DNA of 64,000 nt from the NCBI GenBank assembly GCA_001910725.1, contig MJGA01000035.1, positions 1 through 64,000 of the forward strand, read 5' to 3'. The translations under genes and the position numbers were made by a program. The notes below the pieces were generated by a model, which did not search any database, was not told where the DNA came from, and was given only the letters and a program-made list of their open reading frames with translations. This stretch comes from Phanerodontia chrysosporium (taxonomy: Eukaryota > Basidiomycota > Agaricomycetes > Polyporales > Phanerochaetaceae). This document shows, piece after piece, positions 11,688-24,283 of the stretch; within the stretch, counting starts at the first letter, position 1, and each line of letters starts with the position of its first letter.

Positions 11688-13588
11688 ATGCTCAGGACAC
11701 ACCGCAGTCTCGCGCTCAAGGTCGTCGCCCTCGGCGCATGCATCACCTTCCTCCTCACCCTCTACACCACCCATCCCTCGTCCGCCCGCCTCCGCGCCTC
11801 CGTCTCCGACCTCTTCTCCGTCCGCCAGCGCAGCCAGTGCCCGCCGGACGAGTGGGCCCGCGGCCAGTGGACCCGCCGCGCCCCGCCGCGCACGCCCACG
11901 CAGAACGTCTCGGGCGTCGCCGACATCCTCGCGCTCGGCGGCTTCCAGGGCTGCGCGAGCGACCGCGAGTACAACTGGCACCTCGCCGCCGACCCCGACC
12001 AGTGGGACCGCTTCCCCGACGTCGCCGCGTACCGGTGGACGCCCCCGCCGACGTGCAACCTCCGCCAGTTTGACCGCGAGGCCTTTGTCCAGGACCTCGT
12101 CGAGCAGGGCGGCTGGCTCCTCATTGGCGGTGAGTACGTCCTGTTCTCCGTTTGTCCTCCGCGTTCCCGTCGCGTGCCGCCCTGAGAAGCAGGCAGGTGC
12201 ACATCTCTCGGGGTCACAGACCACGCAGTCTAGCTGCCTCATCTTCCGAGTCGGCTGTCAGGATGGCTATGTCTCCCCTAGATGGAAATCTTTTGGGGTG
12301 AGCCCCTCGGTCCGTGCGGTCGGCCGGGCCCTGCGCTGCACAGCAGCAAATCGTCAGAGGTGTTCTCGTCGTCGCCTGTGTCCACACACGGCTGTTCTGC
12401 TGCGCAGTGGCGATTCGGCCGCATGCCTGTGTGTGACTTTACTGCTTGGCAGCTCGAGGGTCCCATGGGACACGCGAACAGCGTTGGCGTTCCCACATTG
12501 AAGCAGTAACTAACCCTGTTATTCTTCCAGACTCCGTGACCGAGAACCACTTCTTCTCCTTGTCGTGTCTGCTCTACCCACATGTCATCGCGACACCGAA
12601 CTACACCCTCAACCCATACTGGGACCGCGCATGGCCGCAAAACCTCTACCTCAACCCGAAATCGCCGCTCGTTGAAAAGTTGCACCCGCCAGAGGGCTTC
12701 AACATCTCCATCACGCCTCTCGTCACGTTCCGCCGCGTTGACCTTCTGCTCTCCACCGACCAGCTCACCGAGCTCTACCGCACGACACAGCCGTACCACG
12801 CCGCGCAGGAGGACTTCAACCTGCTCGGGGGCGACCAGGTGTGGGAGATCCCGCCGAGCGAGTACCTCGCGCTCTTCACCGCCCCGCTCCCCGCGGCGAA
12901 CTACGGCACGATGGTCGTCAGCACGGCGGGGCACTGGACGACGGGCACGTTCCGCGGGCTCCGCGACGAGACGCAGCCGTTTGACGGCATCGAGAACGTC
13001 CTCGCGTTCTTCGCCGACGCGATGCCCGTCTGGGCGCGCCTGGTCCAGCAGTGGCTCACGAGCGCCGAGCGCGCGCCCGAACGCCGCGCGGGCGGCGGTG
13101 CCGTGACCGCGGGCGGCCGCCGCCGCCAGGTCCTCGTCCGCGCGTACCTTCCTGGGCACGACGGGTGCCACTACATCTTCCACCCGTGGACGACGTACGA
13201 GCAGGAGAACAGCACGCTGCCGTACAATTGGGGCCAGATCAAGCTGTTCAACCGGCTGTTCCAGGTGTGTGGAGCCCCTTTGATTGCAATCGCGCGTGTG
13301 TGTGTGTTGTAACTCGATGCCCCGACCTTGACAGTCTGTCCTCGCAAGCAAAGACTACCGCGACGTGCACTTCCTGCCGATCGACCGCCCCGCGCTGCTC
13401 CGCCCCGACGCCGTAAGTCCACACGCACTCCCTCCGTGCGAGAACGCCGCCGCTCACACACACACTGCGTTTGCCAGCACGCCGCGGGCGACTGCCTGCA
13501 CCTCATGACCGGCGCGGGCGTCCTCGAGGGCTGGACGGAGTACATCTGGCACTACGTCACGCGCGAGATCGGCGCGTGGGTGCGCTGA
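11688..13588 (+). CDS. PC-esterase / SGNH-like acyl-esterase, type II membrane protein, 454 aa
   Basis: Four exons (11688-12129, 12531-13264, 13335-13412, 13478-13588) give 455 codons including the stop, with every junction GT-AG. The protein starts MLRTHRSLALK and has one membrane anchor at about residues 10-27 (VVALGACITFLLTLYTT), so the catalytic domain should face the Golgi/ER lumen. It carries the two hallmarks of the PC-esterase clan (PF13839-type, related to plant TBL and CAS1 acyltransferases): GGDSVTENHF, with the nucleophile serine split across intron 1, and the C-terminal D-x-x-H box GDCLHLMT. Conserved Trp/Cys-rich segments before the GDS block fit the family. The first intron (401 nt) is much longer than others here. 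Inferred role: O-acetylation or deacetylation of a cell-wall or glycan sugar. Substrate unknown. Confidence 0.82.
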
Positions 13589-14308
13589 GCTGCCGCCGCG
13601 ACGGCCGGACGCCACGACGGCAGGCGGCGCGCGCAGAGTTTACCCTCCCGTTGACGCCAGCCCCCCCACAACCCCGCGCACACCCGTCATGGCCGTACGC
13701 GCGAGCGCCTGCGGCGTGGGTGGGGTTGTAGCCCTACCGGAGGACGGGGGCTGGTCCCTCCCTCGGATTTTTTTTTTTTGGGACGCCCGGACGCGCGTAG
13801 ACACGATTGGAAGTATAGAAGACACCCCCCGCACGCGCCGCGCCCCTCCTGGGCTTAGATCCATACACATAATCGCCACCCACGCTCAGCGGACCGCGCG
13901 CCCCGCCCCCTACTGTCGGTTCTCCGTCCTGTGCCCCCTGCCCTCGCCCGCGGAACGCGACCCGGGGGACGCGTAGACGGCCTAGTTTTCTTTTATTTTA
14001 CGATAAGATTCGATAGTCTGCCCCGGAAAATGGCTGGGGGCGCGTGCGTAGTGTGTCTGGTTTGGAATGTACTTAATGCCATGCGACGCGGGTTGTAGAG
14101 GATCTGTCGTGTCGGTGTGGCACGAAAATGTGAGGAGACATCACTGGGCGGATGGTAAGCCAAGCCCATACAAGCCCGAGATGTGCACGGAGCGCGTGGG
14201 AAGATGACAGGCGGGACCCCGCGATCGAGGACAAGACACCCTGCATCTCCAAGCCAGCTGCTTGCATTTACACTGTTATTATCCACACACACACAAGCGA
14301 CGCCCCGC
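13589..14308. other. Convergent intergenic region between PC-esterase and FIG4
   Basis: Contains a run of about a dozen T near 13770-13782 and AT-rich sequence at 13985-14010 that could hold polyadenylation signals for the convergent genes. No coding region is supported. Confidence 0.4.
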
Positions 14309-17300
14309 TCACACCACGCCGCCGAGCCACTTCTCGTAGTCAAACGAGACGGGCAGGCGCTCCTTCCCGGCGACGCCCTCCGACGCGTACAGGCGGCCCT
14401 TCTCGAGCCACATCGCGTAGTTCTCCGCCTCCCTGTCGCGCACGATGTCCGCGTCCGTGCCGCAGCTCGCCAGCGCGACGGCGCCCTCGTACGTGCGCTG
14501 GTCCCTGCGCGCGGCGTGCTCCTGCGGCGTGCGCGCAAACTCCTGGCACTGCGCGACGTACGCGCCGTACTCGGCCTCCTCCTCGGCCGGCACGCTCGGG
14601 TCGAGCAGCATCGTCGCGATGTACTCGGTCGAGTTCTTGTCGGGCTTGAGCTCCGTGGTGGAAGCCTTCGACGGTGGCGCCTTCCACGCCTCGACATGGG
14701 CGCTCTTCCGGCTTGTTGGTGAGCTGGAGGTGATCCAGCGGCGGACGCCGTCCATGAGTCTGCACAGTTTGTCAGTACCAACATGACCCTGGTGAGAAGA
14801 AACCATACCGTGGTGGATGTAGGACAGCAGTATGCCTCGGCATAAACGGACTCGGGTTCCGATACTGATCGTACCCAGGCAGCTTCAGGGTGCTGTTCAT
14901 CGAGTACACAAAGTGCTTCCCAAGACTCGTAAAGAGCAGTGGCCGGTAATATTCAACCCAGAAGTCGCCGCGCTCCTGCACGAACTCCTGGATGCCTTTC
15001 TCGCACTCATCGAGATCATACGCAGGTTCCAGGTGCTCCTTCTTAAACCAGTCGCGGTACCCGCCACGCTGGACGACTTGCGATGTCGGTCGATCGCTCT
15101 GTATGCCGAGGAAGAGGTTGATAGCAGCTTGTTTGTCCGCGTCAAGCAGAGAATTTGTATAGAATCGTCGGAAGTTTTCGATGATATCGCGCGAGTGGCT
15201 GTTCCAGTGTGGCATCCGACGGTAGGTTTCGACCCGATTCACGAGTGCGCTGCCTGTATATTGCATCGCAAGCGCTGAGCAATGTATTCATTAGCTAGAG
15301 AAGTCCTCGCAAAAGGCAACAGAAACATACTGTCGCCATGATCGTGGTACATCTCAGTGAGCATATTGACCGCGTCGCTATCAAAGGCAAGATTCGGCGA
15401 GTCTACGACGCCGAGAGCGTACAGTTGGTGACCCAGAGCACGTTTCCCGAATACGAACTGTGCAGCATTGGTGCGGTCTAAGCAATCAACACAATTTGTG
15501 CGGCAGATGCCGTTCTGGAGGGACATCCTGTTCCGCCAGGGTATACGAATTCCTGTTGTTCTATTCACCAAGAATAACGCTTAGTCAGGAAACGATAGGT
15601 AGTGGATGAACGACGTACTCGTATTCAAATTCGTTCCGTAGATAATGACTGTATGGCTCGGGTCCCGAATGGAAGAAACCCGTCATCATGATGCTCTCCT
15701 CCGCGATATCCTACAATGCACTCAGTAACTGTGACGCCTCCAACAGCGCGGTCAAGGCGCACCTCGAGATAACCAATCACGTCCTGGGTCTTCTGCTTAT
15801 ATGCATGGCTCATATCCCAGGCACGGTACACCATCTTCTTGCCTGGCGGCAGAAACTGATTGAGGTAGTTTACGCAGTTCGTGTACTCCTCTAGCAGCTT
15901 GCTCTCGCGGGGCTGAGGCTCGCGATTTTTGATGAGGTTCAGAATCGTAATTGGGGCGCCGTACCGCGCGAAGAGGTCGTCGAAGTGCTTCGAGGCAGCG
16001 GTGTAGAAGGGGTCCATGACGCTGACTGGGCGCCCGTCAGGCTGTGGTACGGTCGAAGAGGACGGAGAACGTACTCTCAATCGGAGGCTTCGGCACCATG
16101 GCGTTAGTCTCCTGCGTCCAGTATACTGGTATACTTCCGCGGTACTAAGCGAACATGAGCGTACCTTGTGAGTTACGATGTGAGGCTACGCACCTGGACG
16201 TAGCTCGTAAAGTTCGGACTGGGTCTTCGCGGAGGACGGGTCGTGTGCCTATCCCCTCTCTCTGCAGAACGAGGACCAGGGTAGTAGAATGGTGTCGTCA
16301 GAGTCTCTGAGACGATCTGCTCGGTTTCGACTTCGTTCGCGACATTGCCCTAGCCCGACTGTCAGAGGTGTCATGAAGATATGGTAGGCGAACAGGGGGA
16401 CCTCGTCGTTGACCCCACGCTTTAGGTATCGTGCGCCCGCATGATGTCTTGACCGACGCGCTATGAGTGTAACGAAAATTACGCGTCCTAACACGGTGAG
16501 TTCTAGGAAAGGAGTCAGCACGCAACGTGTGTGCTCAAAGCATCGCGACATACTGGCTTGGTCCACGTGCCCATGCACAAGAGGGATTATCCACTGAGAC
16601 TTAAGGTGCGCGTCCTGCTGCTTCTCGCTGTTCGACATGGACGTGTTCTGGAACGCGCGGGTCATCATGTGATAGTTCCACGCAAAACGGTCGTTGAACA
16701 TGCGGCGGGAGTTTGGTCGGGTGAGGTTGTGTTGGAGTGTGGAAGTGAGGTCGTAGGAATAACTAAACGCGTCCTGTCATGAACGAGCATATCTAGAGAC
16801 AAGTGGACTGCGTACCTGAAGTAGAAGTTCTTCGTGAGGTCGACTTGTTTCCAGATATTCATGAGCCGCTGCTCTTCAGCCGGCTTGTCCACCTTGTGAT
16901 TCGACGAGACGGGTATCACGTCAACCTCCTCGGTATGATAGACGTAGTGGCCACCGAGCAAAGCTACAGGACACCGTCTTGCGATGACCACCATATACCA
17001 GCCGGCCGTGAACCTGATAAATCCTGTTTAGCATGCATCTAAGTAGCCATCTACAGTCGCTTTGCAAGACTTGCGCACCCGCAACCCCAAAAAACATCCT
17101 TGGTTTGCCCAAACCGCCATTCGCTCTGTTTCCGTCCTCCAGCATCTTTAGCATGGCGGTCATCTGCTTTCCACTGTATGTCGCATCGTCCTCAATAATA
17201 TTCAGCTCTTCGCCCTGCGTGGTTCGGTCAATCTTGATGATCTTATGTCTGGAGTCCGACGTATTCGAGACGACGATGTAGAATCGGAGCTTGTTCTCGT

Positions 17301-17325
17301 ATAGAATGAACTTGTTGAAAGACAT
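14309..17325 (-). CDS. FIG4: Polyphosphoinositide phosphatase FIG4 (Sac domain)
   Basis: Predicted Sac-family phosphatase that removes the 5-phosphate of PtdIns(3,5)P2 in complex with the Fab1/PIKfyve kinase and the Vac14 scaffold at vacuole/endosome membranes. Reading the minus strand with introns removed, the order matches the family: [77 protein letters not shown], [29 protein letters not shown], and the catalytic CX5RT loop in [16 protein letters not shown] at about 15.5 kb. C-terminal to that are [16 protein letters not shown] and the FIG4-type helical tail ending WLGGVV. The start at 17325 ([10 protein letters not shown]) is the first ATG in this frame; an additional upstream exon is possible. 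The gene has many introns and no disabling change was noticed. The FIG4 rather than Sac1 assignment rests on the absence of C-terminal membrane helices and on the family-specific N-terminus. Confidence 0.9.
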
Positions 17326-17936
17326 GACGCGACAGAGGACGAGTCCTCGGGGTATTCAGAGTATTGGGTATCAAGAAGAGAATGCAGCAGGTGTATGCTG
17401 TGTTCGTCGCAAGTCGTGGTCGAGGTCGTACACAACTGAGACAAGGAGGGGATGGCGTCAGAATCCAGATGGACCGGGGAACGAATGCGATCCGGGGGCG
17501 CATCATCTCCGTAAAAGGCATAAGGCGCATCAAGCACGAGGTCCACGAGACACTGCGTAAACGTGATAATGTCACCTGGGTACGACTCCGAGTCTCCAAC
17601 CACTGCTCGCAAACCAGACTCGAGCTCAAGAGTCAAAATGCAAGGACGAAGTACATCCTCGATGTCTCCTGTGATGCATGATCGCTTACCAGAGCTCTTA
17701 TGCGGATGATTTTTGTCGTTACGATGTTATGTCGCAGTGCGATACCTCGAAGATTACGTCTACTAGTCGTGCGTCGAGGGCGTGGTGGTATAAGCAATCA
17801 TACACGACCACAGGATAGATAGCAAGTATGAATATTTACATTTTTATTGCGTTACAATATCTTTCCAAGGATGGCACCGAATCTGAGGACTCCAGATGGC
17901 CCCATGGGCCTCGCCACACGCGTGCCCCTTCTTTCT
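17326..17936. other. Region between FIG4 and the F-box gene
   Basis: An open frame reaches upstream of the FIG4 start on the minus strand and could contain a 5' exon rich in Ser and acidic residues, but I cannot fix a splice model. The remainder, to 17936, is AT-richer and probably holds the 3' end of the minus-strand F-box gene and the FIG4 promoter. Confidence 0.35.
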
Positions 17937-19510
17937 TCAGTGGCGCTGGGCGAAAGCATCCGCCAGGCGATGCATCAGCTTATTTGCGACGGCGTCGGAA
18001 GGGATTCCTGAGATTTGAACGTCTTTGAGGCGGGTCATAAACCCCTCTGGACACGCCATCATGACGTCGACAAATGCCGGCAGGGAGGCGTAGCTGATCT
18101 CGAGGTCCTCGACTTGGGCCAGGGCGAGGTGCGTCCATACTCGAGGAGAGCAGCACAAGAGGACCAGTTTCGACGCTTCACGAACCAACGGGCATTTCGC
18201 GCAGATCGTCTCAACCATCTCTTCAACGTCTGGTCGCAAGAGTGAGGAGTATCCCTCTTGCTCAAACGGCACCATTATATGGAGAAGAGTGCAACTCGAC
18301 GTCATGTCTTGCACACAGACCGTTAACTTGTCGTTATTCCAGGATATGGCTGCGCTTATAGGACCTGTGCGTTTGAGCGCGGCAAGTCGGGACTCCTCTA
18401 CGATTGCAGCCGTGTTTCGGAGGAAGGCAGGTATAATAAGTTTGTAGTTGCGGAGAGCGTCTGAGTACCGTTCAGGACTGATTCGAAGAAGGAAAGGATC
18501 AGTCGCGTGCTCCACGACGATTTTCGTCGACCATGGGATCCTGAGATGATATAGCAGGTGCGTATATGCACACAGCACACCGCTGCGCTTCGCTTTGAGT
18601 GTGAGTTGGCGGAGGCAGGGAAGATGTGTTTGCTGTTCAGCGGAAAGGGGCGCAATGTCGGGATCAGGTACGGTCTCGGGCAGTGCGTTGAGCAGAGAAA
18701 GCGACCTGAGCGCAGGCGTATTGCGCAGAATCGAGGCCCATGCGGCAGCGCTGGACGGTTTGGCCGGAGGAATAGACCGCATATTGAAATCGACGGTCAG
18801 GTCGACCAGCGTTGGCCGCAACCATGCCTCCAAAATGGACCATGGCGCCACACTATTCCAGAGAGTCAAACTTTTGAGGCGAGGAAGGTGCGGGTCCTTG
18901 AGAATGTCCAGGCCGGGACAGTCGCCTAAGCGAACTTCGAACAATACTTCGGCTGATTCCAAGAGCGGCAGGTCGAGCGAATGAATCTGAGCGTTCTGCA
19001 TGTGCTGTACGAGCAGGCGATCAATGATAAACTGACTGGCTGCGCGCCAGCGGTGGCGCTGCTCGAGCAAGAGGGCTACTCTGGCCTGGTTGAAGGCGCA
19101 CCTGACGTCGTGGACGTCTAAAGGACAGGACCGAGACCTCTCCAAGAAAGTGCACAGTCGCGTGTTGTCATACCTGCGACAGGGGCGCATCAAGCCGGGA
19201 TGCAGGTCCAGAGCATCGGATACCCTAAACCCACGGTGCGCCATCGTTTGCAGACATGGGTCAGTCTTATCCAACGGTAATCCCGACGGTCGTCGTCTCT
19301 AATGAGGCTAATGATGCGTAGTAACGTCTCGTTCGAGAGACCGCCAATTGGGACTATAGTATTCCTGTACGTCTTCAAATGTCGTATACGGTCTTGCAAT
19401 CGATCAACCTCCGACTGGGCCTGGAAGATGGCGTCCTCTACGTCTGTTCCGTGTGGCAGCACTATCATGAGATGTGCGTGAGATTGTAATACGTGGTAGG
19501 TAGTGGTCAT
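17937..19510 (-). pseudogene. F-box protein gene (subfamily A) with a 1-nt deletion
   Basis: ATG at 19510 begins MTTTYHVLQ and soon reaches the subfamily A N-terminus (DVEDAIFQAQSEVDRLQDR, LKTYRNTIVPIGGLSNETLL) and the F-box core WIRLTHVCKRWR, GYPMLWTCI. The frame then hits a stop at about 19190. Coding sense resumes one frame over (DNTRLCTFLERSRSCPLDV) and continues without interruption for about 420 residues of leucine-rich repeat-like sequence to 17937. Aligned with the paralog at 30.0 kb, the stretch from TGG (Trp of YPMLW) to CGACTGTGC is 59 nt here and 60 nt there, so a single-base deletion explains the break and no intron is needed. It could be a recent pseudogene or a sequencing error, since the rest of the frame is well preserved. 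Confidence 0.75.
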
Positions 19511-19745
19511 ACGCACTTGGTGGTTATGTGCTAAGCTTTGGTGACATGCCACGGCCACTGGTAACGAGTTCTGGAAGAGCGTAAGCGCCGAAGCCCTGTG
19601 TAGGTGGCCAGACCGTCCTGTTATCCAAAATTTAAAAGACTCTTATTGCGTGTAATGCGCTCAATACATTCTTCGGCTTGCAAGCTTTGCAGCCGAGTAT
19701 AGCTCGTGAAATAGAGCCCCAAGTAGTGGGACTATCAAGCAGTAA

Positions 19746-22700
19746 TCAGCGTTCGCTATCCGGACGTGAAGGAGTAGGAGGCTTTGAGACGTTCCGACTC
19801 CAATGGGGTGATACATGAAGAGAGGATCCCATATCACCTTCAGCAACATCTCGGTTCATGCGACGCGACTCGGGATTACTGCGCCTTGTACTCCGGGAGT
19901 GTATGCCTGCAGCCGCAGCTGCTGTCGCAGCGCCACCAGCATACACCGACGGCGGGGCTGGTGCGCCGCCACTCGGCTGTTCTCTATCTGGAAACTGACT
20001 CAAGTTATCGCCATGATGAAACTTGTCCAAGTCTCTGAATGTACTCACATCCCCACTCTCGTGAGCCAGAATCGGTGGGCGATGTCGGGAGCTAGGCGTG
20101 TGCCCCAGCTCAGCGCCGACAGGCCTGCCGGAGTCGATGCTGCTGGAGCGCGATACTCCTCGGCTGGGCGGGGCAGTAGATACATAGTGGCTAGTGAGAC
20201 CTAAAGGATCCGAAGGTCCTGAGCCCGTTACATGATGCGTAGGAAACGACTGTGGAGGTGCCGAACGATCGCCGCGTCCCTGGGAGAATGGGAAGTGATA
20301 AGGGGGTTGTACTGCTTCTGGTGACACAGGATGCGGCGTACGCGCAGATGAACGAGAGGAGGGTCGAGGATTAGGGACACTCGGATCTGGTGAGTGGAGA
20401 GACCGAGGCGAGAGGATTTTGATATTGGATGGCGCGAAGGAGTGTGAAGGGCCGTACGTCTCTACGCTCCGCCGGGAAGGCAACCTGGGACTGGGTGGCA
20501 CGGGCACGCCCAAAGGGACGTATGTCTCCGCGCTCTGTCGGGAAGGCGGCCTAAGACTGGGCGGAACAGGTGCACCTCGAGGGATGTAGGTCTCCATGCT
20601 TTGCCGAGAAGGCGGCCGAACACTAGGTGGCATAGGCGCACTTCGAGGGGCGTATGTCTCCGCGCTGTGCCGAGATGCGCTCTCAGGATGAAATACAGAG
20701 GTTCTACCCATGGATGCGACAGATGCAGAAGGGCGGGCGGCAGGCGGGGATGTAGGTTGCGGAGGCTGAGCTTCTAGCCGAGTCCCCTTTGCGGTTGGCA
20801 TTGGCCAAGCGTATCGAGGCTTCGGACGCCGTACATGCTGACGCACTTTGTCCCAGTGGCGAGCTGCAGAGTTCGGTGGCTCTGTCTCCATCGGGCCGTC
20901 CTCGAGAATCACGGAAGCGCGGCGCGCAGCACTGCTCGCAGACTCCTCGCCCTTCCTGCTCTCTCGGCGCGGAAACTGGGGTACACGTAGTCCTGTGCCG
21001 AGGATGCCTTCGCCCTGCTCTCGTCGCTCGGACACATCCTGCTTGGGCGGCGGTCGTGGCCCTTTTCCAGCCAACCTGTGGAGGACGCGTAGAAGCTGGC
21101 CCGGAATGCAGTCGGGGTAACCCGGCGGTGGATTCTCCAGAGCCTGGAGCGCACGGTGCGCAAGCGTGGGTATGGCATCTTCGCGCATAACTGCGGTGGA
21201 AAAAGTCAGGTTTTCGATGAGGTCCCCGGTCTCTATGGTCGCTTCGAGGACAGGAACGAGTCTGTCCCAGTCAGAACGGCCTGTCGCATCATCTCTGCCG
21301 AAGATGCTCGGAACACCTGGACGCGCCAGGACAAGGCATAGTTTGATAAAATCCGGAGTTTGCAGGTGATCTTTCGCTGCATTGGCATCGGAGCCAACGC
21401 AGATGCAGAGGAAATCCCAGAGATCGAGCATAACAGGCCGAAGGTCCTCAGAAGTGAGTTCTGAAGGATCCTTGTCACGTAAGGCTCTCCAGAGCGGCAA
21501 ACGGGACGACGTCCGTGTTTGCGGCTGCTCAAGGATGAAGGACCTGTAGAAGTTCAAGGCATTGAGGACTAGTTTTTGTGTTTGGCCAACAGCCTTGCCG
21601 AGACGTGCTGCAAGCGTACGGGACTGCCTGATACGGGGGCTGCCAATTTCCTTGGTCATGTATTCTGCGGATTGTGAAGTATTGTCGGATGAATCAGAAG
21701 CCAGCAGTACTTCGAGATCGTCATCGACTGGCAAAGGCTGTGCGGAGCCAAGCAAATAATGGAGCATAAGAACGGCCTCGTCCGCATCTTCAGCATCCTC
21801 ATAGTCATCTTCACGCCAAGCATTCTCGAGAAGGATTTGGACTAGTGTTGTCGGGAGTTCGTCCACAAATTCAGACGAGTTGTATAGAGAGCCAAGCCGA
21901 GACCAGTTCTTAGTCAGCTTCATAGCCATAACTCCATGGGTTCTCGAGGGCGCCGACAGAGCGACCCAGATGACGCTGCACACGTCGCGTCGAGGCCACT
22001 GTTGAAAGAGAGACCTTGCCGATTGGAGCATGTTGGCGAGCGTCGCAGGGTCGGTCAGCATGCCGCGTACATTGTCCGGGAGGGGCCGCCGCGAGTCCGA
22101 GAGTATCACAGCTACTGCATTCACCTGCCAGATGAATTGCGAGCGTTTTTGGACGCTGATAGGCTTCGCATTTGTCGGCAGCGTCTTCAGCGCCTCTCCA
22201 GCGAGCTCCGCTAGCAAGTCCCATGCGTGCTCGGAAAGCGTGTGTGGGCGCAGCAGTCCTCGAATGTGCTCGTTGACATCAGGAATTAGAAGATCTCGTT
22301 CGGCGGAGGTGATGCGATGTTGGATGCAGCCAAGAACGAAGATGGTGATATAAGGCGGAGAAGTATGGATCTGCCTTAGCACCTCCACCATTGTCTCGAG
22401 GATGGGCCCATCGCTCGTGATGACTTCGTCCACAGAGAGTAGCAGTTCATGGGGCTTGTAAGGCCTCTCCATAATGTCATCTTCCTCGTCTGTGTCTGTG
22501 CCCGGGTCCGAAATGAGGAAAAGCGCAAACCTCGTGAGATACACGAGGATGAACTGGAAGAGCAGGAAAGGGGCAAAAAATATGGCGACAAGGATTCCAA
22601 GCAGAGGGGTTACATCGGTACTAGCCTCCAGCAGAGTTGCAAAGCCTTCGATGAAGGCCCTCCACAGTCGGTAAGGTAGGCAGATGATATATCGCCATGT

Positions 22701-23644
22701 CCATTTCGTTGCAACGACCGCACCGCGTCCTGCCGCACGCGTGGGTCCCCAGAAGCGAGAGGAGATATAACGCCTTCCGATACGGAGCCCGGACTTGAGA
22801 AGCGTGATCTTGTACGGACAACGAGGCGACGCTAGAGGCGCGACAACCGTGAGCATGGCACAGAACGCCCATCCAGCGACGAGGGGGAAAGTGGACCGGC
22901 CAACAATCTCGTTTGCCGCTGCAGTGTAGAAGCATAGGCCAAGAAAAAATAGGCCCAGGGAGACGTGCAGGAGGAGAGGTAGGAGGGCGGCGATTTCGAA
23001 GACCTTCCAGTCCTTGAGGCCGGGATGGCGGTATTGTCGAGCGCGCAGCTTGTCCTGTGGAGATATGTAGTGTCGCTCGGCTACGAGATATTCTATCAAC
23101 CATTGCTTGACAAGCATTCCGAAAGACGCAGTAGATAGGCTGACGATGAGACTCGCGAACCAGAGCCCGTTGACGCGAAGCGCCCAAAGAGGGACCTCGA
23201 ATGGTTGGTCTTGTGGGAATGGCGCGACAGGGCGTAGAACACCGTCGGCAAAAGTGTAATTCTGCACAAGCGATTGTCGCATTAGAAACACTATCTCGTC
23301 TGTATTATCGGGTTGGAGGCTGGCATACGAGTCAACGACAAATGTCGTGACCACGGCCGAGAACAGACCGGCCTGTGCTGGCGTTTAGCACGGGTTGCTT
23401 GAGGGAGTAGGCTACAGGGGGAGTTACGCACGAAGACCAGTAACGTGTCGATGTCCTCCTTGGTATTGTCCACTTTCTGCTCGTCCACATCCCGCACTTC
23501 CTTGGCCATCGTCTGCCAGATGTTGGAAGCATTTGTCTGCAGCATATCTGCGCCTTTCTTCGAACTGTGTCAATGACTCTTTGGTCAAGGTAATAAATGC
23601 GTACTCACTGCGGAGCAGCACGGGCAGCCCTTGGGTTCATCCAT
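19746..23644 (-). CDS. DUF6535-domain multi-pass membrane protein with repetitive proline-rich tail
   Basis: The first exon is probably 23644-23609 (MDEPKGCPCCSA). A second exon enters at KGADMLQTNASNIWQ and ends DIDTLLVF, followed by a GT-AG intron into AGLFSAVVTTFVVDSYASLQ. From there one open frame of about 1,200 codons runs to 19746. The DUF6535 region has hydrophobic segments LWFASLIVSLSTASFGMLV, IAALLPLLLHVSLGLFFLG and FPLVAGWAFCAMLTVVAPLA. A further long hydrophobic stretch (LLGILVAIFFAPFLLFQFIL) lies about 250 residues in. The middle is a helical domain of unknown function. The last ~350 residues are disordered, rich in Ser/Pro/Arg, and contain a 22-residue tandem repeat. DUF6535 proteins are abundant in Agaricomycetes and have no established function. 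The first two exons are inferred; the main exon is clear. Confidence 0.82.
20450..20666 (-). repeat. 66-bp (22-residue) tandem repeats inside the DUF6535 gene
   Basis: Three full units and part of a fourth begin at 20666, 20600, 20534 and 20468 on the minus strand. Each encodes a variant of SxETYxPxxxPxPPSxRPPSRQ. Spacing is exactly 66 bp, so the coding frame is kept. The units differ at several positions, so this is not a very recent expansion. A low-complexity Ser/Pro linker of this kind is expected to be disordered and a possible phosphorylation target. Confidence 0.85.
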
Positions 23645-24283
23645 GAGGGGGAAGTTGTGCGTGGAAGTGGGTGGGGAGGACGACGAAGGCACTGCACACT
23701 CGCTCAAGGCGGAGGTGATGTATCTGTTTGTGTCATATCCTGAGAACCTTAGATATGAATGGAAGAGTAGATATCAATAAAGGTTCCTTACTTCATCTGA
23801 CCGCCCTCAGGCTTCCCACGACTTGAACAAGTCAGCATTGTGAGAACGATCCAAAGCAGGGTCGACCTTGACTGTGTGAGCTATTGCCTCCTCTCCTCGC
23901 GCTAGGGTCGAACTGTGGTGTCACATTGTGATAGCCTATAACGCCGCACTACTCCCATGAGACTCTGAAGGGGGTGACGAGCAGCCGAGGGCTCGAAGAT
24001 GGCAGGAGAGACAGAGCGGGAAGTGGGACATAAGTTGCGCCATTTATCATCTGCTTGATGCGCCTGACGGCGCATCATCCCACTTCCGGCGCTCCGCCGC
24101 CTACGGCGCGGCGTTTGTCTCACAACAGAGTCCCTGCAAGTTCACCTCAACCAAGCTCTTCATGGCCACCTCAGGTTCAGTGCTTCATATTCTGACTATC
24201 TCCTAGATTTAAGGTCTCCCGGAAAGCAGCCACTGAGCCAGAAATAGCCAGCGGCACGTACTACCGCTCGGAGATACCCTAAC
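23645..24283. other. Divergent intergenic region
   Basis: Separates the minus-strand DUF6535 gene from the plus-strand F-box-like gene and presumably holds both promoters. An inverted, CG-rich stretch lies around 24045-24115 (gatgcgcctgacggcgcatc). No coding region supported. Confidence 0.4.
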
